From Actinomycetes bacterium (GTDB lineage Bacteria > Actinomycetota > Actinomycetes > Actinomycetales > Microbacteriaceae), in the NCBI GenBank assembly GCA_030425055.1, contig JAUHVN010000036.1, positions 1 through 13,698 on the forward strand: a stretch of 13,698 nt of DNA, given 5' to 3'. This document shows positions 1 to 7,570 of this stretch, in pieces. Numbering within the stretch: position 1 is the stretch's first letter; each line of letters starts with the position of its first letter. A program made the translations under genes and the position numbers. The notes below the pieces were generated by a model, which made no database searches, was not told the origin of the DNA, and was given only the letters and a program-made list of their open reading frames with translations.

Positions 1-1
1 G

Positions 2-1300
2 GGTATCTCGGTCGCCCGCGGTGAACTGCCGGTGACCGACGTCATCGCGACCGCCATGGGATCGACACTGCAGTTGATCACCGCCGCGACGATCCTCGCC
101 ATCCTCTTCGGCGTCGCGATCGGCATGACCACGGCGCTGCGCCAGTACAGCGGCTACGACTACACGGTCACCTTCGCGACCTTCGTCTTCTACTCGCTGC
201 CCGTGTTCTGGGTCGCCGTGCTCCTCAAGCAGTACGGTGCGATCGCGTTCAACCAGTTCCTCGGCGATCCCGTCATCCCGTGGTGGATGCCGATCGTGCT
301 CGGGTTGGTCGGCGGCTTCGTCTTCATGGCGATCGTCGGCGGCAGCCTGTCGACGCGCATCAAGACGTTCATCTTCACGGGAATCGCCACCGGCGTCCTG
401 GTCGCCCTGCTCGCGATCACGGACTGGTTCGCTCAGCCCTCCATCGGCATCGTCGGCGTCGCGCTGTTCTCGATCGGGAACGCGCTCATCGTCGCGAGCC
501 TGACCTCGGGCCTGCGCGACCGCAAGGCGCTGATGGCCTTCGGCCTCGCCGCCGTCGTGGCGCCCGTGGCGCTCTACTACCCGCTGCAGTACCTGTTCTT
601 CTTCGGCAACGCGTGGTGGACGATCGCGATCACGGTCGTGATCCTCGCCGCGATCGGCGCCGTGGTCGGCTGGTTCTTCGGCGGCGACCGCAAGCCGTAC
701 CTCGCCCGCATCGTGGGTCTGGCCGCCGCGCTCGGCACCATCCCGCTCGTGTTCGACCAGATGTTCCAGCGGTGGAGCACGTACGAGTCGATCATCCCGC
801 TCTCGAGCGGCGTGATCTCGACGATCGGAGCGTCGACACCGGCGATCGACCGTCAGGACGACTACTGGCTGCAGATGCTCGACTCGTTGACGCACATGAT
901 CCTGCCGACGCTGACGCTGATGATCATCTCGCTGGCCGCGTACACGCGCTACTCGCGCGCGAGCCTGCTCGAGGTCATGAACCAGGACTACGTGCGCACC
1001 GCGCGCGCGAAGGGCCTGTCGGAGCGCATCGTCGTCACGCGCCACGCGTTCCGCAACGCCATGATCCCGATCGCGACGATCATCGCCTTCGACTTCGGCG
1101 GTCTGATCGGCGGGGCGGTGATCACCGAGACGGTGTTCGCATGGAAGGGAATGGGCGCGGTCTTCTCCGACGCGCTGAGGGCCATCGACGTGAACCTCAT
1201 GATGGGATTCTTCCTCGTCACGGGAACCCTCGCCGTCATCTTCAACATCATCGCCGACCTCTTGTACTCGGCGCTCGATCCGCGAATCCGGGTGAGCTGA
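2..1300 (+). CDS. DppB/OppB-family peptide ABC importer permease (5' partial)
   Basis: This is an inner-membrane permease subunit of a peptide-type ABC importer (binding-protein-dependent transport family). The frame is open from base 2, and the residues before the first GTG (GISVARGELPVTDVI) already fit the family, so the true start lies outside the window; 432 residues are visible. The family coupling loop (EAA loop) is encoded at about 941-1072 and contains RASLLEVMNQDYVRTARAKG followed by RHAFRNAMIPI, which docks onto the ATPase. The C-terminal ALDPRIRVS tail is also typical. Oddity: about 160 residues (about 277-770) with several extra hydrophobic stretches are inserted before the coupling-loop half, making the protein much longer than the usual 300-340 residues. 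It is followed one base later by its partner permease. The family is certain; the substrate (di/oligopeptide or another solute) is not. Confidence 0.93.
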   Translation, partial: GISVARGELPVTDVIATAMGSTLQLITAATILAILFGVAIGMTTALRQYSGYDYTVTFATFVFYSLPVFWVAVLLKQYGAIAFNQFLGDPVIPWWMPIVLGLVGGFVFMAIVGGSLSTRIKTFIFTGIATGVLVALLAITDWFAQPSIGIVGVALFSIGNALIVASLTSGLRDRKALMAFGLAAVVAPVALYYPLQYLFFFGNAWWTIAITVVILAAIGAVVGWFFGGDRKPYLARIVGLAAALGTIPLVFDQMFQRWSTYESIIPLSSGVISTIGASTPAIDRQDDYWLQMLDSLTHMILPTLTLMIISLAAYTRYSRASLLEVMNQDYVRTARAKGLSERIVVTRHAFRNAMIPIATIIAFDFGGLIGGAVITETVFAWKGMGAVFSDALRAIDVNLMMGFFLVTGTLAVIFNIIADLLYSALDPRIRVS

Positions 1301-1301
1301 C

Positions 1302-2510
1302 ATGTCGAACGACCGTTTCAACAACGAGCGGCTCACGCAGGAGTCCAACCCGCAGCAGCTGCTCCCCAACGAGGACGACTTCGAGTCGCGGCATCGCGAC
1401 GACCGCGGCCAGGAGATGTCGATCGAGCAGCGCTCGGTCGCGGGCCTGAGCCAGGGCGCGATCGTCCGCAAGCGCTTCTTCGGACACCGCGGCGCGGTGA
1501 TCTCGCTGATCGTGTTCGGGCTGCTGATCATCCTCGCCTACTCGTCGGTGGGCACCGTGATCGGCGGCAACGGCGGTTACCGGCTGGATCCCGCGACGGG
1601 TCAGCTCGTGATCGACGGCTTCCGCATCCCCGGCTGGTGGAACAAGGACTGGTGGACGCGCTACGACATCGTCAACGGCCGCCAGCCCACGATCACGCTG
1701 TGGCCGTTCTCGCTCGGCGAGCACCCCTTCGGTCAGGATGACCTCGGCAAGGACATGTTCGCGCGCGTCATGCGCGGAACGCAGCAGTCGCTGGTCGTCG
1801 TGTTCCTCGCCGGCATCCTGGCGACCGTCATCGGCGCGGTCATCGGTGCCGTCTCGGGCTTCTACCGCGGCTTCATCGACTCGGCGCTCATGCGCTTCAC
1901 CGACGTCATCATCATCATCCCGATCCTTGTGCTGGGTGCCGTGCTCGCGGTGACCTACGGCGGCAACGCCGTGACGATCGGCGTGCTGCTGGGTGCGCTG
2001 GCGTGGACGGGTCTGGCGCGTCTGGTGCGCGCCGAGTTCCTCGCGCTGCGAGAACGCGAGTTCGTGGATGCCGCGAGAGTGGCCGGCGCGAGCGATGCCC
2101 GCATCATCTTCAAGCACATCCTGCCGAACACCGTCGGCGTGATCGTGGTGAACGCGACGCTGCTCATGAGCGCGGCGATCCTCATCGAGGTGTCGCTGAG
2201 CTTCCTGGGCTTCGGCATCCGTCCGCCGGACATCTCGCTCGGCCAGCTCATCAACGAGTACCAGGGGGCGTTCTCGACGCGTCCGTGGCTGTTCTGGTGG
2301 CCCGGCATCTTCATCATCATCATCGCGCTGTGCATCAACTTCGTCGGCGACGGTCTGCGCGATGCGTTCGACCCGCGCCAGAAGCGCGTGCCGAACTTCA
2401 ACGGCCCGTGGCAGGAGATGCGGCGCTGGTGGGCGGCGCGCGGCGCCGACCGCGTGGGTGCGGACATCTCGGCGGGTCAGCCGGATGATCCCACCGACGG
2501 CAGGCGGTGA
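1302..2510 (+). CDS. DppC/OppC-family peptide ABC importer permease
   Basis: This is the second permease subunit (402 residues), expected to form the heterodimeric membrane channel with the upstream DppB-like protein. The ATG lies one base after the upstream stop, with a GGTGAG Shine-Dalgarno-like stretch at 1291-1296 inside that gene, so translation is probably coupled. Residues 1-60 form a long hydrophilic cytoplasmic extension. TM1 is at about 65-85. An extracytoplasmic loop follows and ends in the DppC hallmark HPFGQDDLGKDMFARVMRGT (141-160). Further membrane segments lie at about 163-186, 200-217, 222-240, 278-300 and 328-349. The coupling loop is at about 243-277 (EFVDAARVAGAS, then HILPN). 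A charged tail of about 45 residues ends the protein. Both the N-terminal extension and the first loop are longer than in enterobacterial DppC (about 300 residues). Family assignment is secure; substrate unknown. Confidence 0.94.
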   Translation: MSNDRFNNERLTQESNPQQLLPNEDDFESRHRDDRGQEMSIEQRSVAGLSQGAIVRKRFFGHRGAVISLIVFGLLIILAYSSVGTVIGGNGGYRLDPATGQLVIDGFRIPGWWNKDWWTRYDIVNGRQPTITLWPFSLGEHPFGQDDLGKDMFARVMRGTQQSLVVVFLAGILATVIGAVIGAVSGFYRGFIDSALMRFTDVIIIIPILVLGAVLAVTYGGNAVTIGVLLGALAWTGLARLVRAEFLALREREFVDAARVAGASDARIIFKHILPNTVGVIVVNATLLMSAAILIEVSLSFLGFGIRPPDISLGQLINEYQGAFSTRPWLFWWPGIFIIIIALCINFVGDGLRDAFDPRQKRVPNFNGPWQEMRRWWAARGADRVGADISAGQPDDPTDGRR

Positions 2511-2521
2511 TCGGGATGCCG
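2511..2521. other. 11-bp convergent junction without terminator
   Basis: The stop of the DppC-like gene (2508-2510, + strand) and the stop of the reverse-strand PH gene (2522-2524) are separated by only 11 bases. I see no hairpin or T-run here on either strand. Transcription from the permease genes therefore has no evident signal to stop before it runs antisense through the PH gene. Confidence 0.6.
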
Positions 2522-3118
2522 CTACAGCACCATGCTCAGCACGACGGCCGCCACGAGGACGGCGCCGGTCGCGATGGTCGCGACGTGCAGTCGCACATCG
2601 CGCGGCGCTTCGTCGTCGATGAGGTCGCCGGCATCACGGCGCTTCTCCCACTCGCGGCGGACGATGTACGCCGCGGCGCCCGAGTCGCTGCCGACGAGGT
2701 CGCCGGGACGCACGGTGCCGTCGACGTAGCTCGTCTCGGGAAGATGCTTTCCCTGCTCGCGCTGAGTGAACAGCAGCGCGTGGCGACCGGGGGCCGGCGC
2801 GGCCCACGCCGCGAGGCGCCCGTGGGTGGTGAACAGGGTCAGGGCGAAGCGCGTGTCGATGCGCTGGATCTGACCCCACGGCACGTGGAACGTGCGGAAG
2901 ACGTTCGCGACGGTGACGCCCTCGCCGTCCACGCGCACGTACGGCGCCCAGTAGGCGGCCCACGCCGCGAAGGCCAGCAGGGCCAGCAGCGGGACGACGC
3001 GCCACGCGTCGGGCGGCGACTGGATGATCAGGATGATCGCCGCGGCCGCGCAGACGGCGCCGATCGAGCCCGCCAGAATCCGACCGAATCGGGAGCGGAG
3101 CACATGCGCTTCGGACAT
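2522..3118 (-). CDS. Small membrane protein with bacterial PH-like domain (bPH6 type)
   Basis: A 198-residue membrane protein on the reverse strand. Two hydrophobic segments lie at about 12-32 and 38-57. A PH6-like stretch follows (about 58-115): PYVRVDGEGVTVANVFRTF, then a VPW motif and a strand-rich TLFTTHGRLAAW segment. This matches the usual layout of actinobacterial bPH6 membrane proteins. After a charged region (REWEKRRDAGDLIDDEAPRD) there is a third hydrophobic segment at 177-197. The ATG at 3118 is chosen because the protein begins cleanly there; GAGGG lies almost against the ATG, too close for a normal ribosome binding site, so the message may be leaderless. The gene interrupts the importer operon in opposite orientation. 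The molecular role of this family is poorly known; a function in membrane stress or envelope signalling would be a guess. The domain call rests on the motif pattern alone. Confidence 0.8.
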   Translation of the reverse strand: MSEAHVLRSRFGRILAGSIGAVCAAAAIILIIQSPPDAWRVVPLLALLAFAAWAAYWAPYVRVDGEGVTVANVFRTFHVPWGQIQRIDTRFALTLFTTHGRLAAWAAPAPGRHALLFTQREQGKHLPETSYVDGTVRPGDLVGSDSGAAAYIVRREWEKRRDAGDLIDDEAPRDVRLHVATIATGAVLVAAVVLSMVL

Positions 3119-3166
3119 CCCTCTATCGTCGCAGACGCGGCGTGACGCTTTGAAAGGCCTCAGCAC
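3119..3166. promoter_or_regulatory. 48-bp divergent intergenic region with overlapping candidate -10 elements
   Basis: This short region separates the divergent starts of the PH gene (3118, - strand) and the dual ATPase (3167, + strand). On the + strand TATCGT (3124-3129) fits the actinobacterial TANNNT -10 pattern. On the - strand GACGAT (3130-3125) keeps the key A and T and sits about 7 nt before the PH ATG, the spacing expected for a leaderless transcript. The two candidates overlap almost base for base. I found no convincing -35 for either. Confidence 0.3.
3152..3157 (+). promoter_or_regulatory. Ribosome binding site of the dual ATPase
   Basis: GAAAGG lies 9 nt before the GTG at 3167 and supports that GTG as the start. 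Confidence 0.65.
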
Positions 3167-4843
3167 GTGAGCAACACGCAGAACGGCACCGCACCGGTGC
3201 TCGAAGTGCGCGACCTCGGCATCGACTTCTGGGTCGACGGCGAGTGGGTCTCCGCCGCCCGCGGAGTCAACTACACGCTCAACCCGGGCGACGTCCTCGC
3301 CATCGTCGGCGAGTCCGGCTCGGGCAAGAGCACGAGCTCCATGGGCATCCTCGGGCTGCTGCCCGCGAACGGCCGTGCCACCGGCAGCGCCAAGCTCGCC
3401 GGCGAGGAGCTCATCGGCGCGTCGACGCCGCGCCTTCGCAAGGTGCGCGGCAAGGGCATCTCGGTGATCTTCCAGGAGCCGATGACGGCTTTGAACCCCG
3501 TGTACACGGTGGGATACCAGATCGTCGAGGCCCTGCAGGTGCACGACCCGTCGATGCGGCGCAAGCAGGCGACCGAGCGTGCGATCGAGCTGCTGACGCA
3601 GGTCGAAATGCCGGATCCGAAGAAGGCGTTCGACTCGTTCCCGCACCAGCTGTCGGGCGGTCAGCGCCAGCGCGCCATGATCGCGCAGTCGATGGCGAAC
3701 GACCCGAAGCTGCTCATCGCGGACGAGCCCACGACGGCCCTCGACGTCACCGTCCAGGCCGAGATCCTCGACCTCATGCGACGCCTGCACACCGAGCTCG
3801 ACTCGGCGATCGTGCTGATCACCCACGACATGGGCGTCGTGGCGGATCTCGCCGACCAGGTCATCGTCATGAAGGACGGCGCGGTCGTCGAGCACGGCGC
3901 GATCAGCGACATCTTCAACGCTCCGAAGCACCCGTACACGCAGGCGCTGCTGGCCGCCGTGCCCCACCTCGGCACGGTGTCGACGGATGCCGAAGAGGTC
4001 GCCGAGCGCATCGAAGACGAAGACCGCGTCCTGCACATGAAGGACGTCGTCATCGAGTACCCGAAGCGCGGTCGTGTGCCCGCTTTCCGCGCCGTCGACG
4101 GCGTCGACCTCGAGATCCGCCGCGGTGAGGTGGTCGGTCTCGTGGGCGAGTCGGGCTCGGGCAAGACGACGATCGGCCGTGCCGCGATCGGCCTGCTGCC
4201 GGTGCACTCGGGCGAACTGTCGGTCGCCGGCCACGACATGGTCGGCGTCAAGGGCGGCGATCTGCGCAAGATCCGCCGCGACATCGGCATCGTCTTCCAG
4301 GACCCGGGTTCGTCGCTGAACCCCCGCATCCCCGTCGGCGAATCGATCGCCGAGCCTCTGCTGCTCGCGGGCGAACTCGACAAGAAGGCGATGAACCTGC
4401 GCGTCGAGGAGCTGCTCGACGCCGTCGAGCTGCCGCGCGCGATGCGCAACCGCTATCCGCATGAGCTGTCGGGCGGTCAGCGCCAGCGCATCGGCATCGC
4501 GCGTGCGCTCGCGCTCAAGCCCAAGCTGCTCGTCGCCGACGAGCCCACGAGCGCGCTCGACGTGTCGGTGCAGGCGCGTGTGCTCGATCTCTTCCAGGAC
4601 CTGCAGCGCGACCTCGGCTTCGGCTGCCTGTTCGTGACGCACGACCTGGCCGTCGTCGACCTGCTCGCCGACCGCATCGCCGTGATGCACAACGGCAAGC
4701 TCGTCGAGCAGGGCACGCGCGACCAGATCCTGCGCAACCCGAAAGACCCCTACACGCAGCGCCTCATCGCCGCGGTGCCCGTGCCCGACCCCGCCGAGCA
4801 GCGGGAGCGCCGCGAGCAGCGCAGGGCCACCCTCGGCAAGTAG
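3167..4843 (+). CDS. Dual-domain peptide ABC importer ATPase (DppD-DppF fusion)
   Basis: This 558-residue protein contains both nucleotide-binding domains of a Dpp/Opp-type importer in one chain, powering the two permeases encoded upstream. NBD1: Walker A GESGSGKS (48-55), Q-loop Q103, signature LSGGQ (162-166), Walker B LLIADE (182-187), H-loop H220. NBD2: Walker A GESGSGKT (327-334), Q-loop Q378, signature LSGGQ (434-438), Walker B LLVADE (454-459), H-loop H492. Both domains end in the oligopeptide-family motif (HPYTQALLAAVP at 255-266; DPYTQRLIAAVP at 527-538). All catalytic residues are intact, so both sites should hydrolyse ATP. The start is the GTG at 3167. A linker of about 20 acidic residues (about 271-289) joins the halves. 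It is separated from the permeases by the inverted PH gene. The 33-bp gap to the next gene allows read-through into the exporter cassette. Confidence 0.95.
   Translation: MSNTQNGTAPVLEVRDLGIDFWVDGEWVSAARGVNYTLNPGDVLAIVGESGSGKSTSSMGILGLLPANGRATGSAKLAGEELIGASTPRLRKVRGKGISVIFQEPMTALNPVYTVGYQIVEALQVHDPSMRRKQATERAIELLTQVEMPDPKKAFDSFPHQLSGGQRQRAMIAQSMANDPKLLIADEPTTALDVTVQAEILDLMRRLHTELDSAIVLITHDMGVVADLADQVIVMKDGAVVEHGAISDIFNAPKHPYTQALLAAVPHLGTVSTDAEEVAERIEDEDRVLHMKDVVIEYPKRGRVPAFRAVDGVDLEIRRGEVVGLVGESGSGKTTIGRAAIGLLPVHSGELSVAGHDMVGVKGGDLRKIRRDIGIVFQDPGSSLNPRIPVGESIAEPLLLAGELDKKAMNLRVEELLDAVELPRAMRNRYPHELSGGQRQRIGIARALALKPKLLVADEPTSALDVSVQARVLDLFQDLQRDLGFGCLFVTHDLAVVDLLADRIAVMHNGKLVEQGTRDQILRNPKDPYTQRLIAAVPVPDPAEQRERREQRRATLGK
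3648..4489 (+). repeat. Pair of 26-bp identical repeats in the dual ATPase gene (3648-3673 and 4464-4489)
   Basis: The two copies encode the signature region LSGGQRQR of each nucleotide-binding domain and are identical over 26 bases. The offset is 816 bp, a multiple of three. The repeat is explained by shared protein motif plus codon bias, not by a mobile element. Confidence 0.8.
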
Positions 4844-4845
4844 CG

Positions 4846-4859
4846 CGTCGCTCGCGACG
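4846..4859 (+). other. Small GC hairpin between the dual ATPase and first FtsX permease
   Basis: CGTCG and CGACG flank the loop CTCG, giving a 5-bp stem (6 bp if the loop closes to two bases) just after the ATPase stop codon. There is no T-run, so it is not a convincing intrinsic terminator. Confidence 0.3.
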
Positions 4860-4880
4860 ATGAGCGGCGTGGACGCGTGA
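4860..4880 (+). other. Six-codon minigene whose stop overlaps the permease GTG start
   Basis: ATG at 4860 opens a reading frame encoding MSGVDA and ends at TGA 4878-4880, which overlaps the GTG (4877-4879) of the permease. No strong Shine-Dalgarno stretch is visible before either start. It could be chance, or a coupling device for a weak start. Confidence 0.2.
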
Positions 4881-7570
4881 TCGGGGGTGCGGGCTTCGCC
4901 CGCGCCCGCATCCGGGCGAATCTCGCCCCGCTGATCGCTCTGGCCGTCGTCTCGGCGATCGCGGCGGCCCTCGTGGCCGGCATGGTCGCCGCGGTGCGCG
5001 TCGTCGAGACCCGCGCCGCCGTGCTCGCGGTCGAGGCGGCGGGCGACGGCGGCGATCGGGTCGTCGTGCGGTACGACGCGTCGGCGCCGGATGCCGCGGA
5101 GGTGCCGCGGGCGGTGGAGGGCGCACTGGCGGCGATCGGCGCGCCCGGTGCGCTGTCGCCCGAGGTCGGCGACGGCGAGCTGATCCTCGTGATCGACCCC
5201 AGCCGTTTCAGCGGGGATGCCGCGATCGCCCTGGTGTCGGGGCTGCCCGATCTGTCGCGCGAGATCGAGGCGCGCGTGGACGCCGACGTGCAGGTGTCGG
5301 GCGGTCTGCGCACAACGCTGCTCGACGTGCGCGACGGATTGGTCGTCCGGCGCGGACCGACTGCCGTCGCCGTGGGCGTCCTCGCCCTGATGACGGCGGT
5401 GACCGTCGCCGCGGTGGCGGTGGAGCCCGTCCGCGTGCGCACGGGCGAGAACCGCCTGCTGCGAGCGCGCGGCGCGCGCCGTCGGTCGCTCGTCGCCCTG
5501 GCGGCGGTCGAGACGGCGGTGTTCGCCGGTGCCGGCGCGCTCGTCGGCGCGGCGCTCGGGCAGGTGCTCGTCGCCCTCGTGGCCGGCATCGTGGTCGATC
5601 CGCTCGTCGCGGCCATCGCCGCCGGGGCCACGCTCGTCGTCGCCCTCGTCGCCGCGTGCGTCGCGGCCGTGCGCGGTGCCGATCGGTCGACGGGGCGCGC
5701 CGCCCTGACGGCGGGTGTGACGGTCGCCGTGCTCGCCGCGGTCGTCACGGGTGTGGCCACGTGGCAGTTCCTGCAGACCGGAACGCCGATGGTCGAACGC
5801 GGCGACGGGGCGCTCGTGCTCGACCCCCTCGTGATGCTCGCGCCCGCTCTCGTCCTCGCGCTCGCCGGGCTGCTGGCCGTGCTGCTGGCCGGCCCCGTCG
5901 CGCGCGGCGTCGCGGCCCTCGCCGCGCGGGGCCGCGACGTGGCTCCCGTGACACCGCTGCGACTCGCGTCGCGTCGGCCGGGCCGTCATGCGCTGCCGAC
6001 GGCGACGGTGGCGTTCGCGATCGGCGCGGTGGTGCTCGCCGCTTCGTACGTGGGCACGCTCGGCGCACTCGGCAGCGCGCCGGAAGCGCTGCGGGTCGGC
6101 GCCGACGTGCGCGTCACCTCGGTCCCCGACGACGAGCCGGTCCCGCCCGTCTCCTCCCTCGACGCCGTGGACGCCGTGATGGCCGTGCGCTCGGCCGACG
6201 CCCGAGGCTCGCGGGAGACGGTGCGGATGCTCGCGGCCGAGAGCGCCGCGCTCCCCGACGTCATGCTCGACGCCGACGGGGCGATCGACCTCGATGCGCT
6301 GGCGGCGGACCTCGCGCCGGAGGTCACGGGCATCCCGCTCCCGGCGGATGCCACCGAGCTGTCGATCCGCATCCGCGTCGAGGACATGCCTCCCGTCGAG
6401 TTCGACGGGGAGATCGTCGAGGTGGGGCCTCCTGTCGTGCACGTCACCGTCTGGCTCGTCGACGACGCCGGACGCGTGGCCGTCGAGTCGGCGGAGAGCT
6501 TCGAGACCGTCGTCGAGGAGACGGAGGATGTCGGCGAGGTGACGCGCACCGAGCCGTCGTACGACCGCACCACGACGGTCGCACTGCCCGACGGTGGACC
6601 GTGGTCGATCGCCGAGGTGACCGCGGTGAACCTGCAGCCCTGGAACGACGCGCCCGGCGTGCAGGTCGACGTGAGCGCCGACGGGGACCCCGTCGACCTC
6701 GCGGCGCTCGGCCCGGCGCCGGGCACGCCGGGAGACGTCGCCGTCGATGGCGCGGGGCTCGTGTTCACGCTCGCCCACGGCGACGGGTTCGAGTTCCCGC
6801 CCACACGCGCCGTCGTCGACGCGCTGCCGACGTCGGCACCGGCCGCGATCACCGCCGACCTCGCGGAGTCGCTCGCGGTGGAGGCGGGCGATACGCTCTC
6901 GCTGCGGCTCGCATCGCTCGGCCTCGACGCCGACTTCGACCTGGTGGCGGTGATCCCCGTGCTGCCGGGGACGCCCGACGGGCAGGGGGTCCTCACCGAC
7001 CTCGCGGCCCTGTCGCTCAGCACTTCGCAGCAGATTCCGCCGAACGAGCTGTGGGTGTCGACCGACGAGCCGCAGGCGGTCGTCGCCGAGATCGACGTGC
7101 TCGCGCCCGCGACGCGCACGATGGTCGCCGACCCGCGGGCCGCCGAGTCGGCGGCCGCGACCGGCACATCGTTCCTGCTGGCGGCCGCCGGTGCGGTCGC
7201 CCTCGCCGTCGTGGTCCTCGTGCTGCGACGCACGAGAAGCCGCGCCGACGCGCGCGAACTCGCGATGCTCGCGGTGATGGGCCTCGGCCGCACCGGCGCG
7301 AGCCGCGTGCGCGTCGCCGAGGATCTCTTCGCGATCGCGATGGGCGTGCTGGGCGGCGCGGCGGCGGGCACGCTCACGGCGTGGCTGGTGGTCCCGCCGC
7401 TCGCCCGGGCCGCCTACGTGGCGGTTCCGGACGGACTCGCCGTCGAATTGCGCCCCGACCTGCTCGTGCTCTTCGCAGGTGTCGCCGCGGCCTCGATCGC
7501 CTTCTGCGCCGTGGCGGCGAGCATCCGCGCACCGCGGGCGCTCGCACCGTTGGTGAGGGAGGACGAATGA
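4877..7570 (+). CDS. FtsX/MacB-type ABC transporter permease 1 (897 aa)
   Basis: A large membrane permease of the FtsX/MacB/LolCE superfamily. The only in-frame start after the upstream stop at 4841-4843 that gives an N-terminal membrane segment is GTG 4877. TM1 is at about 17-40, followed by a first extracytoplasmic domain (about 41-160). Membrane segments then lie near 161-183, 205-225, 228-264, 275-297, 317-338 and 374-397. A second, large and strongly acidic extracytoplasmic domain spans about 398-764. The last segments are near 766-784, 817-839 and 861-883. The cytoplasmic helix after each FtsX half carries the family pattern (ENRLLRARGARRR at 191-203; ELAMLAVMGLG near 794-804), which contacts the ATPase. 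The gene overlaps the next one by 4 nt (ATGA), so the two permeases should be made together and probably pair. Likely role: export or extraction of a membrane-associated substrate; identity unknown. Confidence 0.88.
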   Translation: MIGGAGFARARIRANLAPLIALAVVSAIAAALVAGMVAAVRVVETRAAVLAVEAAGDGGDRVVVRYDASAPDAAEVPRAVEGALAAIGAPGALSPEVGDGELILVIDPSRFSGDAAIALVSGLPDLSREIEARVDADVQVSGGLRTTLLDVRDGLVVRRGPTAVAVGVLALMTAVTVAAVAVEPVRVRTGENRLLRARGARRRSLVALAAVETAVFAGAGALVGAALGQVLVALVAGIVVDPLVAAIAAGATLVVALVAACVAAVRGADRSTGRAALTAGVTVAVLAAVVTGVATWQFLQTGTPMVERGDGALVLDPLVMLAPALVLALAGLLAVLLAGPVARGVAALAARGRDVAPVTPLRLASRRPGRHALPTATVAFAIGAVVLAASYVGTLGALGSAPEALRVGADVRVTSVPDDEPVPPVSSLDAVDAVMAVRSADARGSRETVRMLAAESAALPDVMLDADGAIDLDALAADLAPEVTGIPLPADATELSIRIRVEDMPPVEFDGEIVEVGPPVVHVTVWLVDDAGRVAVESAESFETVVEETEDVGEVTRTEPSYDRTTTVALPDGGPWSIAEVTAVNLQPWNDAPGVQVDVSADGDPVDLAALGPAPGTPGDVAVDGAGLVFTLAHGDGFEFPPTRAVVDALPTSAPAAITADLAESLAVEAGDTLSLRLASLGLDADFDLVAVIPVLPGTPDGQGVLTDLAALSLSTSQQIPPNELWVSTDEPQAVVAEIDVLAPATRTMVADPRAAESAAATGTSFLLAAAGAVALAVVVLVLRRTRSRADARELAMLAVMGLGRTGASRVRVAEDLFAIAMGVLGGAAAGTLTAWLVVPPLARAAYVAVPDGLAVELRPDLLVLFAGVAAASIAFCAVAASIRAPRALAPLVREDE
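7557..7563 (+). promoter_or_regulatory. Ribosome binding site of permease 2
   Basis: GGGAGGA lies at the very end of the permease 1 gene, 3 nt before the ATG at 7567. It fixes that ATG as the start, although the frame stays open far upstream. Confidence 0.75.

Noticed and set aside
280..1449. 389-codon + strand frame over the DppB-like gene
   Set aside because: Highly Arg/His/Asp-rich with no hydrophobic pattern; the overlapping frame has clear permease motifs.
1248..2117. 289-codon reverse-strand frame over the permease junction
   Set aside because: Charged low-complexity translation, antisense to conserved DppB/DppC motifs.
1905..2325. Two short ATC tracts in the DppC-like gene (near 1906-1919 and 2309-2323)
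   Set aside because: They encode four isoleucines in a row inside two membrane segments; ordinary for this protein and too short to suggest phase variation.
2522..6778. 1418-codon open frame on the reverse strand
   Set aside because: Only its last 198 codons (3118-2522) form a plausible protein. The rest is low-complexity Arg/His/Asp/Gly-rich shadow lying antisense to the dual ATPase and permease 1, as expected where third positions are GC-rich.
5656..7566. Upstream part of the open frame that contains permease 2
   Set aside because: The Arg/Gly/Ala-rich stretch lies in a different frame over permease 1. The ribosome binding site and ATGA overlap place the true start at 7567.
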